Shown here: piece by piece, positions 1 to 12,329 of the stretch
How positions within the stretch are numbered: position 1 is the stretch's first letter
How the letters are laid out: every line of letters starts with the position of its first letter
Source: Hyperoodon ampullatus
Lineage: Eukaryota > Chordata > Mammalia > Artiodactyla > Ziphiidae
Length of the DNA: 64,000 nucleotides
NCBI GenBank assembly: GCA_949752795.1
Contig: OX457072.1
Span: 3,348,001-3,412,000, forward strand
Reading direction: 5' to 3'
Program-made: the position numbers and the translations under genes
Notes under the pieces: generated by a model
What the model was told of the DNA's origin: nothing
Database searches by the model: none
The model's input: the letters and a program-made list of their open reading frames with translations, nothing else

Positions 1-470
1 GGGGTCCGAGCCGCGGCTCGCCACCTACCCGGGTTCATTTCTGCGCCCGCCGGCCACGGGCCCCGAGGGGCAACGGGCACGGCTTCGTGCCGCGCTAGTC
101 GCGTCCTCGCCCAGCCCTTGAGCCTCGGGTCTGGCCTGGGGACCGGGCGTGCCATCAGCAGCCAGGCGCCCCGAGATCTCGGTCCGTGCAGTGCGGCGCG
201 CCCGGCCGGCCGCGTGTACACGGCTCTTCCTCGCGCACTTGTTTGCCCCCCTCCCCCCGCGTAAATCTCTCGTGATGAGAAAAGCAAGGCTCGCAGGAAG
301 CCACTCCGGATGTTTGCTGCTTTTCATGTGGCATTTGTGGCTGGCTCTGATAACGTCCCGAGCTCGATTTCCAACACCGCGTTTAGTAAAGGGACCGAAA
401 TAGAAGAGTCCACACACTGCGCAGACCGGTCTGCGGCGCCGCCGGCCCCAACACGCTCCCCCCAAATCTA
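1..470. promoter_or_regulatory. CpG island about 2.7-3.1 kb upstream of SOX17
   Basis: GC- and CpG-dense sequence runs from the window edge to about 470 and then falls sharply to ordinary composition. No convincing coding exon is present; open frames on both strands lack family features. The island could be an alternative SOX17 promoter, the promoter of an upstream noncoding transcript, or the end of an island that continues outside the window. Confidence 0.5.
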
Positions 471-479
471 TGACAAGTG

Positions 480-1845
480 AAGGATCAGAAGAGATTAGAT
501 ACAGGTAACGGTGTGGTATAGAAGGGCCTAGTCTTGGAAAGGCACCACAATTCCTTCCTGTAAATATAAGTAAATTGCTACTTCATAACTCCCAGGGAGG
601 GTGTTATAAGCAGTAGGGGGAGGGGCGCTGAAATGTGTAGCTTCAGCTCCATCCTATGGATCCCGTGCTCTCACTTGAATTCTCAGTATCTTACCCAAGA
701 AAAATCAGTTGTTAGTGTCCAGGAACAAGTGCAAATAATAATGGGGAAAACTGCCCCCCCCCGTTTTTTTCCCCATCACTTTCTCCACCCTTGTGGCACC
801 TCTCCCTGCAATGAGGTTCCGAGGAGGAACACGAGGGTGAAGAAAGCGTACAAGGGTAAACCCGTGCATATACATTTTTTGGACGCACACGTGGATTGTA
901 TTTCCTGTACCCTATGCTATTTTTTTTTTATGGAATTAGTCATATAGATTCATCCGGACAGATAAAATGTATTCTCGAACAGGGATTATTTTTGTTTGGT
1001 TTTCAATCTCTATTCTGAGAAAACTCCTATTTGTTCATAAAAACTTTTGCGCTGATAGAAAGTCCTGCTTTGAGATCTCTGAGAAGATATTACTTTTCAG
1101 CAAAGTTAGAGAAGATCACCAAGAAAACAAGCAGCCAGGCGCTGCGTGATAAATCTGTTCTCTCTACTTCTATAGTTTCCTTATCAGATAACCAGTTGTA
1201 ATGCAGTCTTGCTTAATTTTCAAGCCCATATTTTTCTTTTTCAGAAAAATAAACTCTTAAAGGAGAAGTACATAATCAGTTAAATGTGTTTAAGATTATC
1301 AATTGCTTCAAAACCACCAATTAAAAATAACACCTCTCTATTATTTCCTTAAGCAGATTACTTTTTAAATTCTTGTCTGAAACTCAGCGACCCAGGAACT
1401 AGAACCACTTTCTGGCCGCTGAAGGTTAGGGAGGGCAGCCAGTGTCACAGATCCTCACGGAGTTCAAGCTGGCTTAAAACAAGTGTGCAGAAGTTCTTTG
1501 GAGAAATAGCAAAGTCAGAGAAACCGAAGGCCAAGTGTTTTCCAAGTTTCTGTTTCTTTGTTTTTATGAATGCCACTAACAAGCGGACTTGATAGATTAC
1601 TTGTCGCTGTAATATCACACTAGAAGCTGCAGCACTTACCTCCCAGATCCCGGCTGTAAACCCTAGATTTTCATCACCCCTTCACAGTAAACAAAGTCTG
1701 TTGTAGAGAGTGATATATTGGTTTCTTTGCAAAGTTATCTAATTACGCAGGAATGGCCGTGTTCGTTGCTGTAGAAAACAACGCGATACACAAACAAGTA
1801 CACGAATACAACAGCTTGGCTTAAAGGTTAAGAGCTCCAAGTCTG
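480..1845. other. Single-copy upstream sequence, no gene seen
   Basis: AT-rich unique sequence without a recognisable exon, RNA gene or repeat. A FOX/SOX-type overlap (GTAAACA then AACAAAG, 1687-1696) is noted separately. Confidence 0.5.
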
Positions 1846-2035
1846 AGGGCAGACTACTGGAGATGAATTCCACTTGCCCTGATCTTGGGCAAGGTCCTTA
1901 ACCTCTCCGTGCCTCAGTTTCCTCTCCTGTAAGATATAATAGCCTCTACCTCATAGGGTTATAAGGATAAACTAGTTTGCTGACGTTTGGAAGGATGGTG
2001 TGCTGTATATAAGAGCAAGATAAGGGCTTGTTTAC
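1687..2035. promoter_or_regulatory. Candidate GATA/FOX/SOX motif group upstream of SOX17
   Basis: GTAAACA (1687-1693) overlaps AACAAAG (1690-1696), a FOX site and a SOX site. AGATAAG (2018-2024) is followed four bases later by TGTTTAC (2029-2035), a close GATA-FOX pair. GATA and FOXA factors are known partners in endoderm, where SOX17 acts. Short motifs arise by chance, so this is only a candidate enhancer. Confidence 0.25.
1850..1985 (-). repeat. MIR SINE, antisense
   Basis: Contains the diagnostic antisense MIR core: CCTCAGTTTCCTCTCCTGTA followed by a run ending CCTCATAGGGTTATAAGGAT. It is an ancient tRNA-derived mammalian SINE. Confidence 0.75.
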
Positions 2036-2039
2036 AAAT

Positions 2040-2635
2040 CCCACTCAGAAGGTTTCTCAGATTGATACAGAAGTTTAACGGTCATTCAGATTTTCATTGC
2101 AGTCTAGAGAAACATAGAGGAATCCCCCAGTCATCTGTGAGGGTCGCCACCTCAAGCTGACCCTCCGAGCTACAGTTATTTCGCTCCTCAGGAGTTGCTT
2201 TCTTTCCTCTAATCGGCAGGCATTTAGATAAATATCACTGCTGTCTTTACCACATTTTAGAAATCAAAACTAAGCCTTGCCTCTTTTACTGAACACATAT
2301 GAGAAAACTTTGTTAAGTTTACTGTACATTTCACGTACAAATTGTCAAGGGCCGGTTCGTCGTTTTGGGTAAAGTTTTTCATTTCTTCGGAATGACGTTT
2401 GTAATCTTGTTTTAGAAAGTAGAATTTACCTCGGACATGGCATTTTGAATATAGTACGACAAGCACGTTGAGTCCTTGGGAAGAGAAAATATTTTTCAAT
2501 TTGAAGACGTCCGTAGGTCTCTCGGAAGAAGGCTAGGTCACCCACGGCTGAAACACCCGCAGCTCCTGGTTTAGTGGATGCTTCGTGTGTTGATCCGAAC
2601 TGCCGGGGGCCAAGTGCTTCTGTGCAGCAGTGCGA
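2040..2635. other. Unique sequence between the MIR and the SOX17 CpG island
   Basis: No repeat, exon or RNA gene recognised. Composition shifts from AT-rich to GC-rich near 2500-2640 as the SOX17 island begins. Confidence 0.4.
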
Positions 2636-2639
2636 TCAG

Positions 2640-4941
<2,302 letters not shown>

Positions 4942-5294
4942 CGGGTCCCCTCCGACCCAGCCTGCAGGCCAGAAGCACAAACAGTGTTACACACTTCCTG
5001 GAGGAGCTAAGGAAATCCTCAGCCTCATGTCGTGTCATGTTGTTTTGAAGTTGCCTTGGCGTATAATTTATGGTAATTTATTTTGTCTGCCACTCGAACA
5101 CTTGGGGAGAGAAAAATGTGAGGTGGTGTTTGAAGATTGGTTCAGACACTTGTTCCCCACAGTTGCGTTGTCAAAACCCCATTTCCAAGTTCAAGTTCAC
5201 CAGTTTTCAGTGGGTCCCGGAACAACTCGCTCCGTTTCCCGAAGCTTTATTGATCTAAGAAATTTTATCCCGGGTGTGTTCTTTCAATCTTAAA

Positions 5295-5312
5295 AATAAA
5301 TAAACAAATAAA
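5295..5312 (+). terminator. SOX17: Candidate proximal poly(A) signal cluster of SOX17
   Basis: Three overlapping or adjacent AATAAA hexamers (5295, 5299 and 5307) lie about 355 bp after the SOX17 stop. They could support a short 3'UTR isoform. Confidence 0.45.
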
Positions 5313-5858
5313 ATCTGGAATCCTACTTTTTCACTCTGCTAGCGCCTCTGTCACAAAAGCCAATTTTTGTGATCAATGTTAAGTATTTAATAGAATTAGA
5401 AATATTTTTAATGATGACACTAAATATATAGTCACTGTAAACTTCTCATTCTCCTGTAAGAGCAGACTTGAATGCCTTGAAGGAGAAGCCCTCAGATGAA
5501 CATTTGGGCGTCCCAGGTTGTCTTTGCTAGGGGAAAAGAAAACCTCACAGAATGAGCCTGCTGTGCATTTCAAGTGATCCTGGTTCCTACAAAGTAAATC
5601 GTAACACTCTAAATATTTTCAATTTTAGTATATCACTTTCTAAATCAGAGGAGAACATCCAGGTAATTTCGGTTTTCTTGTTGAATCTTGAGATCTGACT
5701 AAAGAAGCTTTGGATTGTCTTTTTTTCTTGTCTGTATTTCACCAAGAGTCTTTAAACTCCCTCTCAACACTGAACTCACCGGTCATCACACATCTACACC
5801 TTGGGAAGTAGTGTTGCTGGGTTAAAAATAATTTGAAGGAGTCACAGGAACTAATCAA

Positions 5859-5864
5859 AATAAA
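5859..5864 (+). terminator. SOX17: Candidate distal poly(A) signal of SOX17
   Basis: An AATAAA hexamer lies about 920 bp after the stop codon and is followed by a GT-containing stretch (TGTGCATTGTG). The implied 3'UTR length fits the known size of SOX17 mRNA better than the proximal cluster does. Confidence 0.45.
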
Positions 5865-5885
5865 ATGTGCATTGTGACCTCAACT

Positions 5886-6250
5886 GTTAATGAAACTTAG
5901 CAGCTATCATTTCAATGTGACATTTTGCTATAAACTGCGTACGGGGTCCACTGCAGGTCCTGGCACCAGCAGTTCTTAAGCTTGGCGGTGGGGGGCGGGA
6001 TCCAGGGATGATTTGCAGGCAGTGTGCTTTACAAATGCAGCTATAGCTGCAGTTCTAGGGCATCACTATCCTGCCCTTTCAGGGAAGAAACTGAGTCACA
6101 GGTTGTGAAGCAGGTCAGCCTTGCTCGCTGCTGCAGCGCTAATTGCTGTGGCCCTTCCCATCACACTTTGCGGATGAGACATAAATGGATGGGTACAGAC
6201 GACCTGTAATGGGCATTTCTTGGGCCAGGGGTTTCATCAGTGCCATTTGG
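5886..6250. other. Unique sequence downstream of SOX17
   Basis: No gene, RNA or clear repeat recognised. Confidence 0.4.
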
Positions 6251-6254
6251 TACT

Positions 6255-6385
6255 GAATTTGAGCCTGATCGAGCCTGTGAGATTAGGTGCAATTCTCCCC
6301 GTTTTGCAAGTGAGGCAAGGAGGCGCAGAGCCCTCACCTGCCGTGTACACATGGTGAAAGCCTGGTGTTGCAAGTTCTGACAACA
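6255..6385 (+). repeat. MIR SINE fragment
   Basis: Diverged sense-strand MIR: a stretch like the CCCCGTTTTGCAAGTGAGG core is followed by GGCGCAGAGCC, matching the usual 'fraction of cells, gaggaaactgaggcacagag' order of the family. Confidence 0.5.
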
Positions 6386-6970
6386 TAGTCGTTCACATTT
6401 GTGCAGGGTGTACCCGTGGGCACTGGGAGAACTTGCATTCTGGTGGTGAGAAGCTGTCTCATTCTCCATGCTGATAAATGCTATAGAGACAAGGAAGGGG
6501 AAGGAAGATGGCTTAAAGCATTTATCTTGAGGGTTATCTGAGCTGACATGGTTGGCTGGATTCTCTTGAAGAATGGCAGGGCGTGTGTTTTTTTAACAAA
6601 GGGTTCTGGGGTGCTGGGAATGTTCAGGATGAAGGTTTCGGTGAGGAAAGGTAAGTCTATTTTGATAGGCGTAACAGAGGTTACCTTAAACATTTGAAAT
6701 GAAAACGTTCACTCCAGGTTCTGGCTATCCTCCAATCCAGTTTATTTGCCTCTGGTACCCTAGCCTTTTCCACTCTCTCTTCCTCTGACCCCAGACAGGT
6801 TCTGCTTCCTACATTTCTGGTGGGTAAAGTGAGCAGAGGTACCTCACTCACTCAGGTTCAAGGCTGTGTCGCCAGTTTAGATCACACCAGGCATTTTAGT
6901 GCATACTTGGTTGGCCCAAGGAGACTCAGTTGTATCCTTTGCTGCTGCCTCTCAACAAAGTTAAGAAGAT
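6386..6970. other. Unique intergenic sequence
   Basis: No coding region or repeat recognised. Short open frames lack any family resemblance. Confidence 0.35.
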
Positions 6971-6972
6971 AT

Positions 6973-7092
6973 GAATTTCCCCAGTGGTCCAGTGGTTAAG
7001 ACTCCGCGCTTCCACTGCAAGGGGCACAGGTTCGATACCTGGTCGGGGAAGTTCTGAGTGCCAGTGCAGTGCGGCCCAAAATAAAATAATTC
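6973..7092 (+). repeat. CHR-type cetartiodactyl SINE, older subfamily
   Basis: Sense-strand tRNA-derived SINE head, with CAGTGGTTAAGACTCCGCGC and GGTTCGATACCTGGTCGGGG (degenerate A and B boxes) and a short A-rich tail. The divergence suggests an older insertion than the GC-rich copies further on. Confidence 0.85.
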
Positions 7093-7263
7093 AGAAGATA
7101 CACGGGGTAAAGAGGAAAGGAGAAAAGCAAGTGCTTGGGGGAAGAAGTCCTGTGACGTTACATTCTTAACTGCTCACCAGGGACCTGTCAAATAACGAGG
7201 GAAAATAAGAGCTAAAATTGTTCAGCATTTCCAATGCCTTTAACCCCCAGTGGAGGGAAATTA

Positions 7264-7365
7264 GTCCTCACAATAATTCTTGGAGGCAGAGACATGTCGT
7301 CCATCTCTTGTTTTTCCTCAAGCAGACTCAGGTGAAGCGACCTCAGGTACCAGCTAGTGAATGAT
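7264..7365 (+). repeat. Probable MIR fragment at the start of a local duplication
   Basis: CCTCACAATAATTCTTGGAG and a later CAGCTAGTGAATG match MIR landmarks. Its downstream half is shared with a second copy near 8531. Confidence 0.4.
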
Positions 7366-7462
7366 TTTTGGTTTACCTTGGAAACAAATACATAGAAGAT
7401 CCATTGCTTTCCCCCCATCTCTACTTCAGAGATACTTTAGAAGTATGTCAGGAGGTAGAAAT
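7316..7462 (+). repeat. Local duplicate block, copy A
   Basis: Matches 8531-8722 in order and strand through CCTCAAGCAGAC, GGTACCAGCT, ACAAATACATA, and a final stretch ending AGAAGTATGTCAGGAGG. Copy B carries extra bases in the middle. See the separate finding. Confidence 0.6.
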
Positions 7463-7844
7463 CAGGGCAGCTCTCCTGAGTTGTAAGCACTCTTAGTTGT
7501 CATGCTTATTTGAATTCGCCTTAGATGATAGTCTACGGAAAGCTAGGAATGCCCTCCCAGGGAGCACACACACGCACATGTGCAATATTTTAGACATAGT
7601 TTTAGGCAATTCATGACTCCTCATAACTCATCCAAAGTTTGTAGGAATCCGAAGCCCTCAGGTTTAGAAGCGCTGATGGAGAAGGTTTGTTGGGAAGCAT
7701 GGCACCCAAGCATTGTAGCAAAAAGGTTGTTTCCCTTTATTTGAAAACACAAGGGGACATCGCAAGAACCCTCTCACGTTACTGAGTTGAATCAAGGAAC
7801 GCAGGGTTGCGTCCCTCTCACAAAGGCAACTGTGATGCCCTGCC

Positions 7845-8250
7845 AGATGAAGATACGGTCTTTTCCTTTGTGCAGTGTGGTGGGTGGTGGCTTATCTCCC
7901 TACCTTGGGTATTTACATCCTTGTATCAACTCCTCCCACACTTAATCTGGGTTGGACTTGCTACGCTAACCCAATAGAATGCAATCGAAGTGAGGCTGTG
8001 CAGGCAACCAGGACCAACCCTCAGGAAGCCCAGGCAGAGTCTCTTTCTTGTACTCCCAAGAGCCCTGAGCTACTGTATAGGAAGTCCAGCTACCAAGGTG
8101 GTGAGACCACGTGCAGAGACCACGCGGAGAGGAGAGGCCACTTACCTGCCTGCGAAGGGAGGGGTCCCATCTCCTGCGACCATCCTGTCGACTGGAACGC
8201 AGGAGAGGCCAGAAGAACAGATGCCCGGACGAGCGCAGGCAATTCACAGG
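7845..8250 (+). repeat. MLT1-class LTR (ERVL-MaLR)
   Basis: Landmarks of the MLT1 LTR are present in order: a CACTTAATCTGGGTTGGACT stretch, CCCAATAGAATG, a diverged central part with AGGAAGTCCAGCTACC, then CCACGTGCAGAGACCACG. It is a non-coding solo LTR fragment with no retroviral gene. A pure A run (8254-8276) follows. Confidence 0.7.
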
Positions 8251-8530
8251 TGGGAGAGATTTAAAAAAAAAAAAAAAAAAAAAAAGATAGTTGTTGTAAA
8301 CCGGGAAGTACTGGGGAGCTTTGTTAACTTAGCAACAGGTTATCGACATGGGTTTTATCCTAAATGACCCTTTCTTATTTTGAAGTATAGGAACGTGGGC
8401 ACTGGCGGAAAAATCAGGAAAAGAGTTTTGGGTCCTGTCAAATATATCAATAGTTTTAAAGTGAGGGACAGAATGTCAGACTTGACTCAGGTTGGATGAC
8501 CTTGGTGTCACCAGATGCGTAGATGCCTCT

Positions 8531-8722
8531 CCTCAAGCAGACGTGAATGAAGTGACCACAGGTACCAGCTGGTGACTGATCTTTTAAAAAGATTAAATTT
8601 CTCTCAATTTTTAATGGTTTTCTTTTGGGCACAAATACATAAAGGATACACTGCTTCCCCTGCTCCCTCCCACCCCGTCTTTACTTCGGAGGTACCTGAG
8701 AAGTGTGTCACGAGGCAGGAAT
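8531..8722 (+). repeat. Local duplicate block, copy B
   Basis: Second copy of the block at 7316-7462, holding the same landmarks plus about 35 extra AT-rich bases near 8581-8620. Confidence 0.6.
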
Positions 8723-10125
8723 CCAACCATTTCATGGGCTGAGATATCCAGATTGGGTGCCAGCAGAGAGTCTACACACCTTTGAGGGACCCAGAAAAAG
8801 ACGACGGTATTTTCTTTCCCACCGAGATACTGCCTGATCTCTATTAAAGCTACCAGGGCAGGTCTGATAAGCTACAAATAAACGTGTAAGCTCCTTATAC
8901 AAGCAGCTACGAGACAATATCCCACTGAAACTATTTCCTTTACCTCTTGTTCTTATCTCAGAAGATGACTGCACCTTTAATCTGAATCACACTGCAAAAG
9001 ACTTCAGCTTCTTCTGTACATTTACGCTGATGTCAGGAAAAGCACATACAAGCAAAAGGAATTCAGAGAAAATGGAGTGGGTGCTATGAACCAAAAGGTA
9101 TCATCGCTGTCTGACGTTCTTAAATGTCCCATTTCGTTTTGTTTTTAATACTCAGAACTGTGCCGGTCACATAATAGATGTTCAACATTCCCTTCCTCCT
9201 ATTCCCCTTTGATTTGTTTTGACAACATTGGCTGGGTGAGAGAGATTTTACATCCATTATTTCAGCATAGATTTTTTTTCTTCCTGCTTACGAGGTGCTT
9301 CCTTCTGAATCCTGAATATTCACTCATCTGAGAAAAAGTGGCTTTGGTGTCCCTGACCACCCAGGTGGAGTAGGATGTGGAATATTCTGCTCATTCCTCC
9401 AGGGGATGAACCTGTGGCCTAAAGAACATTCCTTGGGTCCCCTGACCTGGGATCAAGCTGCATCTCCTTAATTTTTCACTGTAACACCTACCCCGACCTT
9501 CCCTCTAGTGAGAAAGTTGTGTGCTTTCTCCTGAATCATTAGACAGCTTCGTGTGAATCAATTTGCACCGTCCCCCTTACACAAACACTGAACCCTCACC
9601 ACTGGCAATTCTCCCAGCTTTATTCAAGATTCTGGATATTAAAAATTCTTAGGGCAGTACAAAATAGTGTTTAAGTAATAAAACAATACTTCTTAGCAAA
9701 ATACAAAATTTCTTAGCACTAGTATACAGCAAGTGCTAAAGAAGTTGTTGCTACTATATTAATAATGTTCTTTAATGTAAACGTTCTCTGAAGCTCAGGT
9801 CCAAACAACAGTTTGGTTGAATAAAAGAAAAAAAAATTAATCTTATTCTTGCTGAAGACAGTTTAGCTTTGAGGATCTTCTTTCCACTTTAGCCAAAGTC
9901 TCGAACGCTTTGTCAGGGTCGAAATCATAACAAGTGTTCCCCAAGCTGATGCTGCTCAAAAAGATGATCTGTGAAGTTACACTCTGTGTGGAGATTCAGA
10001 TGAGTATCAGTAAGTTGCAGTAGCCTTGCTGTGGACCCCGTTTTCTACAGGGTCATGGGCAGTGCCCTCGCTCATACCTGATCTCTTGTTAGGCAAGGAA
10101 AAGAATGGTTAGCAGTGTTCTGGTT
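8723..10125. other. Unique intergenic sequence
   Basis: No gene recognised. A weak L2-like fragment may lie near 9150-9195 (CATAATAGATGTTCAACA). The rest is unremarkable. Confidence 0.35.
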
Positions 10126-10129
10126 TGTC

Positions 10130-10240
10130 TGATCCCTGTGGCCACAAGGAGTGCCCCAGGGGACAAGGACTGTCTCTTCACTTTGTGTCATCTGACCTGG
10201 CACCCAGTAAGTGCTCAGAAATGGACTGAGTAACTGACTT
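10130..10240 (+). repeat. L2 LINE 3'-end fragment
   Basis: CTGGCACCCAGTAAGTGCTC after a 'GGGGACAAGGACTGTCTCTTC' type lead-in is typical of the L2 3' end in sense orientation. Confidence 0.55.
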
Positions 10241-10449
10241 GGTACCTCAGTTGAAAACCTCAGTTTTCCGAAGGAACTGGGAGTTCCTGCTTTGTCGCTC
10301 TTCTATTTGAGACAGTCCCCAGTGGCTAGAACTCCTTCCTCTTGAATATGTGTCAGGACAGCAGACTCAACACAGAGCAAAAGCTATTGTAGCAGGGTAG
10401 AGGATGACTGGATCCGAGGTAGTGCTCCAGAAGGAGAAGACTCTACATT

Positions 10450-10615
10450 TCGAGTCGGAATTTCCCCCTGGCTCAGCACCAGATCATTGTGAGTTTGGAA
10501 AAGGCACTAATCTTTTCTGGTCTCTGGTCTGCTCATCTGTAAAAAGTAGGGGAATGATAAGAGCCCTGTCTCCCTCATTGGATCGCGTTGTAGTGATGAA
10601 TGAGATGGTGTTTAA
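10450..10615 (-). repeat. MIR SINE, antisense
   Basis: Antisense MIR features: GTTTGGAAAAGGCACTAATC, then CTCATCTGTAAAAAGTAGGG and a CTCCCTCATTGGATCG block. Confidence 0.65.
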
Positions 10616-10619
10616 GGAT

Positions 10620-11695
10620 GGCTTCAGGGCCACAGGAAGCGCTCTCTTCTCTCTTCCCTCTCGACCTTTTGATTTTATGTATCTCTGTCTTTCCCAGCAG
10701 ACTTGGGGGATTTAATTTCGTTATCCCACTGGGAAAGAGAAACAACAGTAACTCGCTTTCCCTGGTGCTTTTGCTTAGTGGATGGAACATTTCCCAGTCT
10801 TTTAAGTTTGCCCATATGAGCTGGAAACCTAGACCATCTGTGTTTCACTCCAAGCTTTGGGCAGCTCAGTCTCTCTGATTATAAAATGAGAATAGAAATC
10901 ATTGTCACTTGAAGAAGAGCTTTGTACAGAATGCCTCAATTCACATGAACTCCCATTTGGCATGAAAATCTCAAGGTCTTTATAAAGGGACAGTTCACTG
11001 GGACATACTGAGCTCAATGTCAAGTCTGCTAATACTCACCTTTCAGTCCAGCCCTTTTCCCCACCAGTCATAGTTTCTCAAGTCCTGAATCACATTTCCA
11101 TGTCATTTACTTTTTAAGGACTGAACAGGGTTGGAATTCTTGAGGATGAATAAGCAGAATGGAATGGGGGAGGGCCGCACATGAAGAAATAAATTCTGGC
11201 TTTCAGCAGTTCCAAGCAATGTTGAAATTTCATACCCGGGACTTTGAATCACTCACTCTTCAGAAGTTATTCCCCCAGGGCAGTGGTGGAGGGGGTGAAG
11301 AGAAGAAAATTCTGACACAGACATGAAATGAAGAGACAGTTTTATAGTTGTTCCCTACATAGTGGATTCTTCTGCTTATTTTAAGAAATCTGGATGTTTG
11401 AAAACAATACTTGGGATCGTAGGTGCACACACACACACCCAAAATATTAAACTGTAAAGGGAGACTACAGGAGGGAGAAATAAAATAGAAAATCAAGTTC
11501 GTTGTTTCAGTAAAAGGACTGTGGGTATGGGAAGTGTATGGTTTTATTTATTCGTTTAAAATAATTTAAAAATTTAAAATGATGTGCATGCTTACAAAAA
11601 GAAAAAAAAAAAACACAACAACAAGAGCAAAGCAACATTCCAGAGGGGATTGTAATATAAACTAAGAGCTGCAGGAAGATCTCGTCCCTCCCCAG
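10620..11695. other. Unique intergenic sequence
   Basis: No coding region recognised. A short CA run lies near 11425-11438 and A-rich tracts near 11600. Confidence 0.35.
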
Positions 11696-11699
11696 CCCC

Positions 11700-11935
11700 C
11701 CTTCCACGTGTTAGTCAATCCCCCTGCCCCTCTTTTGCTCGAACTGGGCTTTACCTACACTAATAACTGTTCCTCTGGCGGTTCATTAATTAACATGCCT
11801 GCGAGGCTAATTCCATGTTCATCAGTATTAGACACTGACTTCCTGCTATAATAGCCAAGTACGTCCTGCGTTCCTTCGAACGTAATGATAGTTACAGCCT
11901 TATGTCCATTTCTTCTATTGATTACCGCTGCCTTC
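11700..11935. other. High-complexity candidate conserved noncoding block
   Basis: Repeat-free, balanced-composition stretch rich in homeodomain-type cores (ATTAATTAA near 11785-11793, CTAATTCC, TTGATTACC). It reads like a constrained noncoding element, but conservation cannot be tested here. Confidence 0.25.
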
Positions 11936-12329
11936 TACAGTACTGGGATAACACACCCTTGTTCGTGTTTCATCGCAAAGGCTGGAAGCCTTGACTCCCC
12001 ACTGTGAAATGTGAGGATACCGGTGCCCCCACCTTTCCCAGGAGCTCCCCCCTTTCTGGCGGAGGTGGATATTTTGGGATAAATTTTCTGGCTGTGGCGG
12101 GTGAAGGGAGCAGATGGAAGAGTGATGCACGTGTTATTACAAGGAACAGCATCCGCTTCACGGCATTTCAATCAATCCCAGACAATCCGGACTGCGTCCC
12201 ACCGTGGTTGTGATTTTTAGGCTCGGTCTCCTCTTACACCCATTAGGAAAGAGAAGTAGTGTCCCTAAACCTTTACACAAAGAAAAAATAAGATCGTGTC
12301 AAGGGGCAAACCCTAAACTCGGCTGTCGG

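Larger units (their letters stand above)
4942..5885 (+). other. SOX17: SOX17 3' untranslated region (probable extent)
   Basis: AT-rich sequence follows the TGA at 4939-4941. Overlapping AATAAA signals occur at 5295-5312, and another at 5859-5864. The latter would give a 3'UTR of about 0.9 kb, close to my recollection of the human transcript, so I take it as the main end and the earlier cluster as a possible proximal site. The true cleavage sites would need RNA evidence. Confidence 0.55.

Noticed and set aside
6973..7092. A possible tRNA gene (A and B box like motifs)
   Set aside because: The motifs belong to the tRNA-derived head of a CHR SINE; no cloverleaf can be closed.
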